A program made the translations under genes and the position numbers. 26,468 bases of DNA, taken from assembly GCA_033853925.1 (NCBI GenBank), contig JAWOLC010000159.1, forward strand, positions 1-26,468, written 5' to 3'. This document shows positions 6,894 through 16,526 of the stretch, piece after piece. Position 1 is the stretch's first letter, and every line of letters starts with the position of its first letter. The notes under the pieces are model-generated. The model searched no databases, was not told the DNA's origin, and worked only from the letters and a program-made list of their open reading frames with translations. Source of the DNA: JANXPZ01 sp033853925. Lineage in GTDB: Bacteria > Eisenbacteria > RBG-16-71-46.

Positions 6894-7547
6894 TCAGTCG
6901 TGCAGGTCGTGGGCGTCGCTCACCCAGCTCGAGCCCGCCGCGCACTCGCGAGAGCGGCCGAGGCGCAGGGTCAGCGCCACGGCCAGCGCCGCCGCCAGGA
7001 GGGGCAGCGCCGGCGCCGTCGGGTTCACGGCCGTGGCCACGTGGCGCACGACGCCTTCGAGCACCTGGAGCCCGAGCCCCATGGCCGCGAACGCGGTCGT
7101 CGCCCGCACCGCGTGCCGACGCAGCATGAGGTGGAGGAGGCCGAGCGCGACGAGGAGCGCGCCGTAGGAGCTGCGACGCATGGGCTCCGCCTCGAGATCG
7201 AGGCGGGCCACGCCGGCCACGATCACGGCCAGCAGCGCCGCCCCGAGCAGGAGGCCGATGGTCCCCGACTCGAAGCCGCCCAGGCGGGCGCGGGAGCGCG
7301 GCGGCCCGCCCGCGTCGCTCGCCGTCCGCCAGGCGATCGCCAGCCAGAGGAGCGCCCACCCGGCCCCGACCACCCCCGGCGAGTCCAGCTCGCGCAGGAA
7401 GGGCACGGACAGCGCCAGCCCCAGCGCCGCCAGGGCCGCCGCCGCGCGGCCCGGCCCGAGCACGGCCAGCACCAGCAGCGCGACGGGGACGGCGCTGCGC
7501 AGGAGCTGCGCCGCGGGCAGCGCCGTCCAGCTTTCCAGGAGCTGCAT
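6894..7547 (-). CDS. HyfE/NuoK-like small membrane protein
   Basis: The 217-residue product has about six or seven predicted membrane helices in a pattern like hydrogenase-4 component E (HyfE), a NuoK-type subunit carrying extra helices. The core is SYGALLVALGLLHLMLRRHAVRATTAFAAMGLG, resembling the G-L-x-x-x-L-x-R-R-N-x-I-x-x-L-I-G-L-E segment of NuoK/MnhC, but the two membrane glutamates essential in NuoK are not obvious. The N-terminal half is Ala/Leu-rich helices. Start ATG 7547 is preceded by GGGGGAT. The gene is 35 bases after the EIIA gene and three bases before the NuoL/M-like gene. With them it would make a three-subunit membrane module equivalent to the ion-pumping arm of hydrogenase-4, Mrp or related complexes. 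No hydrogenase, NADH or quinone-binding subunit is in this window. Confidence 0.55.
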   Translation of the reverse strand: MQLLESWTALPAAQLLRSAVPVALLVLAVLGPGRAAAALAALGLALSVPFLRELDSPGVVGAGWALLWLAIAWRTASDAGGPPRSRARLGGFESGTIGLLLGAALLAVIVAGVARLDLEAEPMRRSSYGALLVALGLLHLMLRRHAVRATTAFAAMGLGLQVLEGVVRHVATAVNPTAPALPLLAAALAVALTLRLGRSRECAAGSSWVSDAHDLHD

Positions 7548-7582
7548 GGATCCCCCGTATGGGCGGCGACGCCCGAGGCGCG

Positions 7583-8056
7583 TCAGCCGGGAGGGATGGT
7601 CGCGTTCTCGCCGCTCACCACGGCGGCCAGGAACTCTTCCGGACTGCGCGCCTCGAGGAGCGTCCGGCGCACCCCTTCCTCCTTGAGCAGGCGCGAGATG
7701 TTGGCGAGCAGCCGCACGTGCGGAGTCGTGGCGTTCTCCGGCGAGACGAGCAGGACGAAGAGGTAGGTGGGCTTGCCGTCTTCCGACTCGAAGTCCACGC
7801 CCTCGGGCGAGACCCCGCAGGCGGCGGCCATGCGGTCCACGGCGCGAGCCTTGCCGTGCGGGATGGCGGCGCCGGGGAAGAGCCCCGTGGACATCATGGC
7901 CTCGCGTCGCAGCACCCGGTCGAGGATCTCCCCCTGGCTGGCGAAGCCGTGGCTGGTCTCGAGCAGGTCCACCAGCTCGACCAGCACGTCGCGCTTCGTC
8001 CGGCCCGCCAGGCGCAGGGCGATCGCCTCGGGGTTCAGGAGTTCGGAGAGCCTCAT
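7583..8056 (-). CDS. PTS EIIA-type regulatory protein (PtsN-like, fructose/mannitol class)
   Basis: The 157-residue product matches the EIIA-Ntr/fructose-type fold over its whole length: start MRLSELLNPEAI, helix TKRDVLVELVDLLETSHG, EILDRVLRREAMMSTGLFPG, then AAIPHGKA with phospho-acceptor His67, and the C-terminal PHVRLLANISRLLKEEGVR and LLEARSPEEFLAAV. In PTS-Ntr systems this His receives phosphate from NPr and the protein regulates transporters by binding them. No EIIB or EIIC domain is near, so a regulatory role is likely. I prefer ATG 8056 because it gives the standard family N-terminus; GGAG lies 11 bases upstream. A possible promoter (8105-8132) precedes it. Being first in the operon of antiporter-like proteins, it may gate that module in response to the cell's carbon or nitrogen state. 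Confidence 0.85.
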   Translation of the reverse strand: MRLSELLNPEAIALRLAGRTKRDVLVELVDLLETSHGFASQGEILDRVLRREAMMSTGLFPGAAIPHGKARAVDRMAAACGVSPEGVDFESEDGKPTYLFVLLVSPENATTPHVRLLANISRLLKEEGVRRTLLEARSPEEFLAAVVSGENATIPPG

Positions 8057-8104
8057 CGGATGCGGTGCTCCGGGAGCCATCTTGCGCGATACGAGAACCT
8101 GCAC

Positions 8105-8132
8105 CGTATCGGCCTCGCGCGCGCACTGTCAA
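8105..8132 (-). promoter_or_regulatory. Putative sigma-70-type promoter of the EIIA/antiporter operon
   Basis: On the minus strand a perfect -35 TTGACA (8127-8132) is followed after 16 bases by GATACG (8105-8110) as a weak -10. This would start a transcript near 8098, about 40 bases before the EIIA start codon. Confidence 0.45.
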
Positions 8133-8220
8133 GGCCTTTCCCCGCTGGGCGCGGTCCCGTCGCGCCCGCTCGCGCGCGAGACGGACACGATCGCGCCGCG
8201 CGCCGCGCCGCCCTTTTGCC

Positions 8221-8249
8221 TTGCTGCCGGCGGGGTCGGGCCCTACTCT
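8221..8249 (+). promoter_or_regulatory. Possible promoter of the NRAMP operon
   Basis: TTGCTG (8221-8226), a 17-base spacer and TACTCT (8244-8249) lie 58 bases before the NRAMP start. Both boxes are imperfect, so this is a weak call. I saw no M-box or yybP-ykoY-type metal riboswitch in the leader. Confidence 0.25.
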
Positions 8250-8307
8250 GCCCTCGGCCATTGTGCGCCGCTGCCCGGCGCTTCAGCAGTCCCCCCGCGA
8301 GGCAGAG

Positions 8308-9624
8308 ATGTACTGGCTCAGCAAGAGCATCCACCGGATTTCGCGTCTCCGGCGCCAGATGGTGATCTTCCTGGCCGTTCTGGGCCCCGGGATCATCACC
8401 ATGGTCGCCGACAACGACGCCGGTGGCATCTCCACCTACGCGGTGACGGGCTCGCGCTACGGGTTCAGCCTGCTGTGGATCTTCATCCTGCTGGTGCCCG
8501 TGGCCTACTACATCCAGGAGATGACCGTCCGACTGGGGGCCGTGACCAAGCGCGGCCATGCCGAGGCGATCTTCGAGGGCTTCGGGCCGTTCTGGGGCTG
8601 GTTCTCGATCTTCGACCTGGCCGTGGTGAACTGGCTCACCCTCATCACGGAGTACATCGGCATGACCGCGGCGGCGAGCATCTTCGGCCTGCCGCCCTGG
8701 CTCACGTTCCTCGGGGTCACGGCCATCCTCTTCGCGGTGGTGGTGACCGGCCGCTACTGGACGTTCGAGAAGCTCACGCTCTTCTTCTGCGTCTTCAACC
8801 TGGTCTACATCCCGGCCGCGCTCTGGGCGATGAACGCCCCAGGGGCTCCGCACTGGAACCGCGTGCTCGACGGCTTCGTGAAGCCCGACATCCCCGGGGG
8901 ATTCACGACGGGTCTCATCTTCATCCTCCTCGCGAACATCGGGACGACCATCACCCCCTGGCAGGTGTTCTTCCAGCAAAGCTCGGTGGTGGACAAGGGG
9001 CTCGACGTCCACGACGTCAAGTTCGGCAAATGGGACACCTTCGCCGGATCGTTCATCACCGGGGTGGTGGCCATCTTCATCATCATCGCGACGGGAGCGG
9101 CGTTCCACTACCGGCCGCATCCGATCGCCATCGAGGACGCCCGCCAGACCGCCGACGCCTTGGTGCCGCTGCTGCCCCACGGTCAAGGACGGCTGGCGCG
9201 GGAGCTCTTCGCCATCGGCCTCTTCGACGCGGGCTTCCTGGGGGCGCTCTGCATCTCGCTCTCCTCGTCTTGGGCGATGGGCGAGGTCCTGGGCTGGGCG
9301 CACTCGCTCAACAAGAGCGTGCGGGATGCGCCCTGGTTCTACCTGGCGTACCTGGGAATGCTGCTCACGAGCGGCGCCGTGGTGCTCATTCCCGGCGCGC
9401 CGCTGGTGACCATCACCATGTACGTGCAGATCGTGGCGGTGACGCTCTTGCCCGCCGCCCTCATCTTCCTCATCCTGATCCTGAACGACCGAGGCTTCAT
9501 GGGCGACCACGTGAACACGCGCTGGCAGAACGTCGTGAACTGGGGCATCGTGATCAGCATCATCATCGTTTCGACCCTCTTCGCCATCAGCACCTTGTTT
9601 CCCCGGCTCTTCCCCCAGACCTAG
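8308..9624 (+). CDS. NRAMP-family divalent metal transporter with non-canonical metal-site residues
   Basis: The 438-residue inner-membrane protein has about 11 predicted helices. The first reads VLGPGIITMVADNDAGGIST where classical NRAMP/MntH has G-P-G-x-x-x-x-x-x-x-x-DPGN: Asp37 is kept, but Pro and Asn are Ala38 and Gly40. In helix 6, NIGTTITPWQVFFQQSS replaces the usual M-P-H-x-x-x-x-H-S motif; Thr216-Pro217-Trp218 stand for Met-Pro-His, so the soft-ligand methionine that favours Mn2+/Fe2+ is gone. Loss of that methionine is known in NRAMP-related Mg2+ transporters. I infer a hard-ion substrate such as Mg2+, supported by the MgtE-type sensor gene 12 bases downstream. GAGG lies about five bases before ATG 8308; frames open further upstream look non-coding. 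Divergent from the EIIA operon. Confidence 0.85.
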   Translation: MYWLSKSIHRISRLRRQMVIFLAVLGPGIITMVADNDAGGISTYAVTGSRYGFSLLWIFILLVPVAYYIQEMTVRLGAVTKRGHAEAIFEGFGPFWGWFSIFDLAVVNWLTLITEYIGMTAAASIFGLPPWLTFLGVTAILFAVVVTGRYWTFEKLTLFFCVFNLVYIPAALWAMNAPGAPHWNRVLDGFVKPDIPGGFTTGLIFILLANIGTTITPWQVFFQQSSVVDKGLDVHDVKFGKWDTFAGSFITGVVAIFIIIATGAAFHYRPHPIAIEDARQTADALVPLLPHGQGRLARELFAIGLFDAGFLGALCISLSSSWAMGEVLGWAHSLNKSVRDAPWFYLAYLGMLLTSGAVVLIPGAPLVTITMYVQIVAVTLLPAALIFLILILNDRGFMGDHVNTRWQNVVNWGIVISIIIVSTLFAISTLFPRLFPQT

Positions 9625-9636
9625 CGGGAGGCGGCC

Positions 9637-10926
9637 ATGGCCACGACGAACTTGAAAGCCATGAAGAACATCGAGCTGCCGGGCGAGTTCCGGTTCCTCT
9701 ACTTCTCCGACCTGCTCCGGCGGCCCGTGTGCCAGGGCAAGATCCAGGACCGCATCGGCCGGCTGGACGACCTCGTCTTCACGCTGACCGAGATGTACCC
9801 CGAAGCCGTGGGCATCTACCTCGAGCACGGCTGGGGCAAGCCCACGGAGTTCATCCCCTGGCGGAAGGTGCTGCGGATCGAGGACGACGCCATCTTCGTG
9901 CAGCCCCCCGACGATGGCGAGGCCCACCCGCCGTTCGTGGATCAGCCGGGCTGGATGCTGCTCGAGAAGCACCTCATGGGCCGCACCATCCTCGACATCG
10001 ACGGCCGTCGCATCGAGGCCGTGAACGACGTGCACCTGCTCGAGAGTCGCGGGCGCCTGGTCGTGGTGCACGTGGACACCTCCTTCAACGGCTTCCTGCG
10101 CCGCTGGCACCTCGGCTGGCTCCGGCTCTTCAAGGAGGACCTGATCCCCTGGAAGTACGTCCAGCCGCTCAGCGTCGAGGACGCCGTCTCCACCGACAAG
10201 GTGTCGCTCTCCGTCACGCGCAAGCAGCTCATGGACCTGCCTCCCGAAGACCTGGCCGACGCGCTCGAGGAGCTGTCGGGCCAGGAGCAGGAGGCGCTCT
10301 TCTCCGCGCTCGATTCGGAGACCGCGGCGGAGGCGCTGCTCGAGGCGGAGCCGCGAGCGCAGCGCCAGCTCATCGCCGACATGCGCGAAGAGCGGGCCAA
10401 GGCCGTGCTGGGCGAGATGAACGTGGCTCAGCTCGCGGATCTGTTCACGGTGTTGCCGCACGACAACGTGGTCGAGCTGATGAAGCTGGTGCCGACGGAG
10501 ACCGCTCGTCGCCTCCAGGCGATCTTGTCCGAGCGCGAGGTCACGGCCGACTCGCTCATGACGCAGGATTACCTGGCGGTCACGAAGGAGAGCCGCGTCG
10601 GCGACGTGCTGGCCGAGATCCGCCGCTCGGGGCGCGAGCCGGACAGCATCTCGTACGTCTACGTCGCGGAGGGCGAGGACCGCGTGCTCACGGGCATCGT
10701 CGACCTGCGCGACCTGGTCCTGGCCCGGGACGAATCACTCATCGGCGACATCATGGTCTCGCCGGTCGTGGCGGCCGAGGCCGAGGACCTGCGCGACGAC
10801 CTGCAGGAGCTGTTCGCCAAGTACCACTATCGGCTGCTCCCGGTCGTGGACGGGAAGGATCACCTGCTGGGCGTGGTTCGCTACAACGAGATCATGAAGG
10901 GCCTCGTGACCAAGGCCAAGCCGTGA
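9637..10926 (+). CDS. Soluble MgtE-N / CBS-pair protein with PRC-barrel-like N-terminus, partner of the NRAMP transporter
   Basis: The 429-residue product has no membrane helix. Residues about 20-170 form two PRC-barrel-like repeats (GRLDDLVFTLTEMYPEAVGI...IPWRKVLRIEDD and GRTILDIDGRRIEAVNDVHL...IPWKYVQPL). Residues about 190-295 are an MgtE N-terminal helical superhelix (LPPEDLADALEELSGQEQE, SETAAEALLEAEPRAQRQL, MNVAQLADLFTVLPHDNVVE). Residues about 300-425 are two CBS motifs (SLMTQDYLAVTKESRVGDV, DIMVSPVVAAEAEDLRDDL, HYRLLPVVDGKDHLLGVV). In MgtE these cytosolic N and CBS domains bind Mg2+ and gate a fused channel; here the channel is missing and a separate NRAMP protein is encoded 12 bases upstream. 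I infer a detached Mg2+-sensing gate for that transporter. GGGAGG precedes ATG 9637. Confidence 0.85.
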   Translation: MATTNLKAMKNIELPGEFRFLYFSDLLRRPVCQGKIQDRIGRLDDLVFTLTEMYPEAVGIYLEHGWGKPTEFIPWRKVLRIEDDAIFVQPPDDGEAHPPFVDQPGWMLLEKHLMGRTILDIDGRRIEAVNDVHLLESRGRLVVVHVDTSFNGFLRRWHLGWLRLFKEDLIPWKYVQPLSVEDAVSTDKVSLSVTRKQLMDLPPEDLADALEELSGQEQEALFSALDSETAAEALLEAEPRAQRQLIADMREERAKAVLGEMNVAQLADLFTVLPHDNVVELMKLVPTETARRLQAILSEREVTADSLMTQDYLAVTKESRVGDVLAEIRRSGREPDSISYVYVAEGEDRVLTGIVDLRDLVLARDESLIGDIMVSPVVAAEAEDLRDDLQELFAKYHYRLLPVVDGKDHLLGVVRYNEIMKGLVTKAKP

Positions 10927-10933
10927 GCCTGCC

Positions 10934-11044
10934 ATGCCGCCGGTGAAGACGACCCGGGCGACCCGCTTCGCCCTGGTCTTCCTGCGTTTCTACCTGCTCT
11001 TCCTGCTCGGGCTGCTCGTGCTGCGCTTCACGTTCCTCCGCTAG
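10934..11044 (+). CDS. 36-residue single-helix membrane peptide
   Basis: ATG 10934 opens a 36-codon frame ending TAG at 11042-11044, seven bases after the stop of the MgtE-N/CBS gene. The peptide starts MPPVKTTRATRFALVFLRFY and ends with LLFLLGLLVLRFTFLR. So a basic N-terminus precedes a single Leu/Phe-rich membrane helix of about 20 residues with Arg at its end, and there is no acidic residue. The ribosome site is weak, so translation would depend on coupling to the gene before it. Small membrane peptides that tune metal transporters are known (for example MgtS and MntS in Escherichia coli), but there is no sequence likeness; the link is by position and topology only. Confidence 0.55.
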   Translation: MPPVKTTRATRFALVFLRFYLLFLLGLLVLRFTFLR

Positions 11045-11238
11045 GCCCGGCCGGCCAGTTCCCCGGCAGCGGCGGCGCGAGCCGCGTGGCCCGCCCCGAT
11101 TGGGGCATCCACCCCACGATCGCCGCACCTCTCCACCCGCATGCTGTGCTACCATTGTGGTGCTCCGCATCGGGATCGTGCGGGCCCGTCCACCGAGCGC
11201 GCTGACTTCTTGCTCAGGGTCTGGAGGACCGCACGACC

Positions 11239-12591
11239 ATGGGACCGGGGCCGAGGCAGGGACGCCCCATGCGACAGAAGGCCATCGACTTCCGCGAGCT
11301 GCTCGAGCGTCTGCTCCCGCTCGACGAGCTGGGCCCTCCGGACCGCTTCCGCGTGCAGCGCGCCCTCGAGACCGGGATCACCGCGCAGCTCGAGGACGCC
11401 GCTCTCTATGCGCTCTCCCGGCTGGAAGCGGGCGGTGCGCTGCGACGCGTGCCCGCCGCCGAGAACGGCCGGCGTCTGCTGCGCTGGCAGTCCCGCGACT
11501 CGCTCGAGCTGATCACGCTCGAGCTGCCGGCCCCGAGCGAGCGCGAGGGCCTGATCCTCGTGCCGCGCGCCGGCTCGGCCTCCCAGGCCCAGGCGGGGCT
11601 GGACCAGATGCGCCGCCTGCTGCGCCTGGACGAGGCGATGCTCGCCGCGGACCCGCGCTCGGGCCAGGCGCGGCGCGGACTCCTCGAACAGCTCGATCAG
11701 ACCGGCCGCGAGCTGCTGGGGGCGAGCGAGGTGCGCTTCGTCCCGGTGGGCGAGGAAGCCGGCCTCGAGCCGCTGGCTCCGGAGCTGGCCGCCGAGGCGC
11801 GCCGCCGGTCCGACACGCTCCTCTACTGCCCCGACACCGAGAAGTGCCCGCCCCTGGCCGTCGAGGGGCGGCGGCGGCGGATCCGCTCGGTGGTGGTCTG
11901 CGCCGTGAGCTCGAGCGAGGGGCAGGTGCTCGGGCTGCTCGAGGTGTTGGCGCGGGGGCCGGAGCACTTCCCCTCGGGCACCCTGGCCATGGTGGCCCTG
12001 CTGGCCGACCTGTGCGGCGGGGTGCTGGAGCGCGCCGAGCGCATCGAGAAGCTGGTCTTCATCGATCCGCTCACCGCCATCTACAACCGCTCCTACTTCG
12101 ACCTGCAGCTCCGCAACGAGATGGCCCGGGCCCGCCGCGAGCGCAACTCGATGGCCCTGTGCATCGCGGACATCGACGACTTCAAGTCCTTCAACAGCGC
12201 CTACGGCTTCGCCGCCGCCAACCGCGTGCTCGTGCAGGTGGCCCACGCCCTGCAGCACGGCGTGCGCCCCTTCGACACGGTGGCCCGCTGGGGCGGCGAG
12301 GAGTTCGCCATCCTGCTGACGGCCCCGGTCCTGGCGCACGACGTGCTCGCGGTGTCGGAGCGGCTGCGCGCGCTCGTCGAGCGCCTCGCGGTCGAGGTGG
12401 AGGACCTGGACCGGCGCCGCCACCACGTGGGGGTCACCGTGAGCATGGGGGTGTCGCTCTTCCCCGACCACGCCCTCGGCGCCGAGGACCTGTGGCGGGC
12501 GGCGAACCAGGCGCTGCTCAAGGCCAAGCGGCCGCCCAAGAACAAGGTCGTCTTCTACAGCGAGAGCGCGCCGCGGGCGGAGCGCGACTGA
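11239..12591 (+). CDS. GAF-GGDEF diguanylate cyclase
   Basis: The 450-residue soluble protein has an N-terminal helical part (1-150), a GAF-like domain (about 155-270, with IRSVVVCAVSSSEGQVLGLLEVL) and a C-terminal GGDEF domain (about 285-440). The GGDEF part holds DPLTAIYNRSYFD, IADIDDFKSFNSAYGF, and the active-site loop WGGEEF (Gly352-Phe356). The inhibitory I-site RxxD is present exactly five residues before it (Arg343-Pro-Phe-Asp346), so product feedback by cyclic di-GMP is expected. One variation: the usual FNDxYGHxxGD reads FNSAYGFAAAN, which changes residues near the substrate base. Family role: makes cyclic di-GMP from GTP. GGAGG at 11223-11227 suits ATG 11239; ATG 11269 with AGGGA before it is an alternative. 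Its stop lies 15 bases from the convergent clpB stop. Confidence 0.9.
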   Translation: MGPGPRQGRPMRQKAIDFRELLERLLPLDELGPPDRFRVQRALETGITAQLEDAALYALSRLEAGGALRRVPAAENGRRLLRWQSRDSLELITLELPAPSEREGLILVPRAGSASQAQAGLDQMRRLLRLDEAMLAADPRSGQARRGLLEQLDQTGRELLGASEVRFVPVGEEAGLEPLAPELAAEARRRSDTLLYCPDTEKCPPLAVEGRRRRIRSVVVCAVSSSEGQVLGLLEVLARGPEHFPSGTLAMVALLADLCGGVLERAERIEKLVFIDPLTAIYNRSYFDLQLRNEMARARRERNSMALCIADIDDFKSFNSAYGFAAANRVLVQVAHALQHGVRPFDTVARWGGEEFAILLTAPVLAHDVLAVSERLRALVERLAVEVEDLDRRRHHVGVTVSMGVSLFPDHALGAEDLWRAANQALLKAKRPPKNKVVFYSESAPRAERD

Positions 12592-12606
12592 TCGCCCCGC
12601 GCGCGG

Positions 12607-15258
<2,652 letters not shown>

Positions 15259-15291
15259 GGCCCGCCCCGGCGGAGGCGGCAGGATAGCATA

Positions 15292-15322
15292 GGGCGCCGG
15301 CGCGGTTGAGGCGCCGGCGCCC
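15292..15322 (-). terminator. Perfect 11-bp inverted repeat between the unknown gene and clpB
   Basis: GGGCGCCGGCG (15292-15302) and CGCCGGCGCCC (15312-15322) pair perfectly around a nine-base loop. It sits 28 bases past the stop of the 266-residue protein gene and 34 bases before clpB. No T-tract follows on the minus strand (TATGCTATCC), so it is either a terminator of the GC-rich type or an operator of clpB. Confidence 0.5.
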
Positions 15323-15349
15323 GAGGGCGGAGAGCCCGGGAGGAGCGGG

Positions 15350-16150
15350 CTACGCGGCCCTTTCGACGAGTTCCAGGAGCAAGGGCAGGGCGCGGCGCGC
15401 AAGAGCGGGCGTGATGGAGGCGTGCCGCAGGGCCGCCTGCACGAGCTGCCAGTCGGCCGCGCCGGGCAGCGCCACGTGCGCCAGGGAGAGCAGCGTCTCG
15501 CGGGCGGCGCTGGCCTGGGCCGGCGTGAGCCCGAGCGCCTCCAGCTCCTCGGCCAGCCCGATCAGCTCCGCCGCCACCGTGCCCTCCTCGGGCGCCGGGG
15601 GCGTAGACGCGGGACCCGTCCCGACCGGGATGCCGCGGAACACGGGCGAGCTGCTCAGCAGGCGCTCCATCGCCCGGCCGAAGTCGTCCGCGCCGGGCGC
15701 GGACGGAGGCTCGCTCTCGGCCAGCGAGACGGGTGGGACGCCCTCGGTCGGCTCCGGCTCGTCGGCGGTCTCGAGAGCGTCGAGCAGCGGCAGGGGCGCG
15801 ACGCCCGCTGCCATGTCCGGGGCGGCGCCCAGGGCGCCGCGGAGCCCCAGCAGGTTGATCTCGGCAAGGAACTCGCGCAGGAGCACGCCGGCTTCGCCCC
15901 AGCCGCGCTCGTAGAACTCGCGGACCTGGCGGTCGGTGGCGCGGCTCATGGGGGGGCTGAAGGGAATCCGCCGGAAGCGATCGGTGCGCCGGGAGTCGCC
16001 GGGCCAGATGCGCTGGATCACGGTGAGCGTGTGCTGGCGCCAGGCCTTGAAGTTCTGGTCGCGGCGGTTGGCGTTGCGGAGCTGTCCCAGCTCCGCGAGC
16101 TGGCGCTCGAGCCACTCCCGGGCGTGAAGCGCCGCATTGGGGTCGGTCAT
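15350..16150 (-). CDS. Conserved-looking protein of unknown function (266 residues)
   Basis: The product has a distinctive N-terminal block of about 85 residues: LHAREWLERQLAELGQLRNA, then RDQNFKAWRQHTLTVIQRIW, then RTDRFRRIPFSPP. The block is helical, rich in Arg and Trp, and ends with REFYERGWGEAGVLLREFL. A low-complexity Pro/Glu/Ala-rich linker (about 105-190) follows, then a helical C-terminus (about 190-266, ELIGLAEELEALGLTPAQAS). There is no signal peptide or membrane helix. GGGAGGAC just before ATG 16150 supports the start. I do not recognise the domain with confidence; similar N-terminal blocks occur, as I recall, in unannotated proteins of soil bacteria and next to nucleic-acid-related or defence-related genes, but I would not name a role. 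It is upstream of clpB on the same strand, separated by a strong inverted repeat. Confidence 0.7.
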   Translation of the reverse strand: MTDPNAALHAREWLERQLAELGQLRNANRRDQNFKAWRQHTLTVIQRIWPGDSRRTDRFRRIPFSPPMSRATDRQVREFYERGWGEAGVLLREFLAEINLLGLRGALGAAPDMAAGVAPLPLLDALETADEPEPTEGVPPVSLAESEPPSAPGADDFGRAMERLLSSSPVFRGIPVGTGPASTPPAPEEGTVAAELIGLAEELEALGLTPAQASAARETLLSLAHVALPGAADWQLVQAALRHASITPALARRALPLLLELVERAA

Positions 16151-16526
16151 GAAGTCCTCCCTCCTCGCCCGCCGACGCCACCCTCGACGTTCCTCACCTG
16201 CGTGGCGCCGGTCGAACCAACGAGCCGGCCATGCGGGTCGTTGGGCGGCGGCAGTTCCGTCGCACGGAGCCCTGCGGAACGCGACCGGCGGACAGGGCGG
16301 GTCGCGCGCGGGCGAGGGACCCGCCGGACGGGACACCGGGATCTCCCGTAGGGCTCCATGAGGTATCGGCCGAATCGGCGCGGGGATTCACCGCCGAGTG
16401 CGGCCAGCCGAGCCGAGGCGGCGACGGGATTCGCCGCTGAGTGCGGCCGGCCGAGCCGAGGCGGTGCGGGGATTCACCGCCGAGTGCGCCCAGCCGAGCC
16501 GCCGCGGCCGATCCGCCCGCCCGTCG
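16151..16526. other. Intergenic region between ccmF and the unknown gene, with tandem repeats
   Basis: This 376-base gap has no plausible gene; the open frames here are Arg/Pro/Ala-rich and change with the repeat unit. Its ccmF-proximal third is the 43-bp tandem repeat at 16381-16506. The rest is GC-rich and holds the leader of the 266-residue protein gene on the minus strand. Confidence 0.6.
16381..16506. repeat. Three tandem copies of a 43-bp repeat
   Basis: Copies start at 16381, 16424 and 16467. Each holds a core like GGGATTCACCGCCGAGTGCG, then GCC-x-GCCGAGCCGAGGCGG. Copies 1 and 3 are nearly identical over the first 26 bases; copy 2 differs at a few positions (TTCGCCGCTGAG for TTCACCGCCGAG), and copy 3 is cut or altered after GAGCCG. 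The period is not a multiple of three and the units abut directly, so it is neither coding nor CRISPR. It lies immediately after the ccmF stop. Confidence 0.75.

Noticed and set aside
4318..7547. A genuine respiratory complex I operon
   Set aside because: Only three divergent membrane subunits are present, motifs are degraded, and no NuoB, C, D, E, F, G, H or I equivalent is in the window.
8133..8307. Metal-sensing riboswitch (M-box or yybP-ykoY) before the NRAMP gene
   Set aside because: The leader is short and GC-rich, and I could not find the conserved cores of either class.
7767..10946. A very long plus-strand frame (over 1000 codons) overlapping the NRAMP and MgtE-N/CBS genes
   Set aside because: Its product is Arg/Pro/His/Gly-rich without domains; it is an alternative frame of the two clear genes in GC-rich DNA.
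16381..16506. CRISPR array
   Set aside because: The repeat units abut without spacers and vary in sequence; no cas gene is near.
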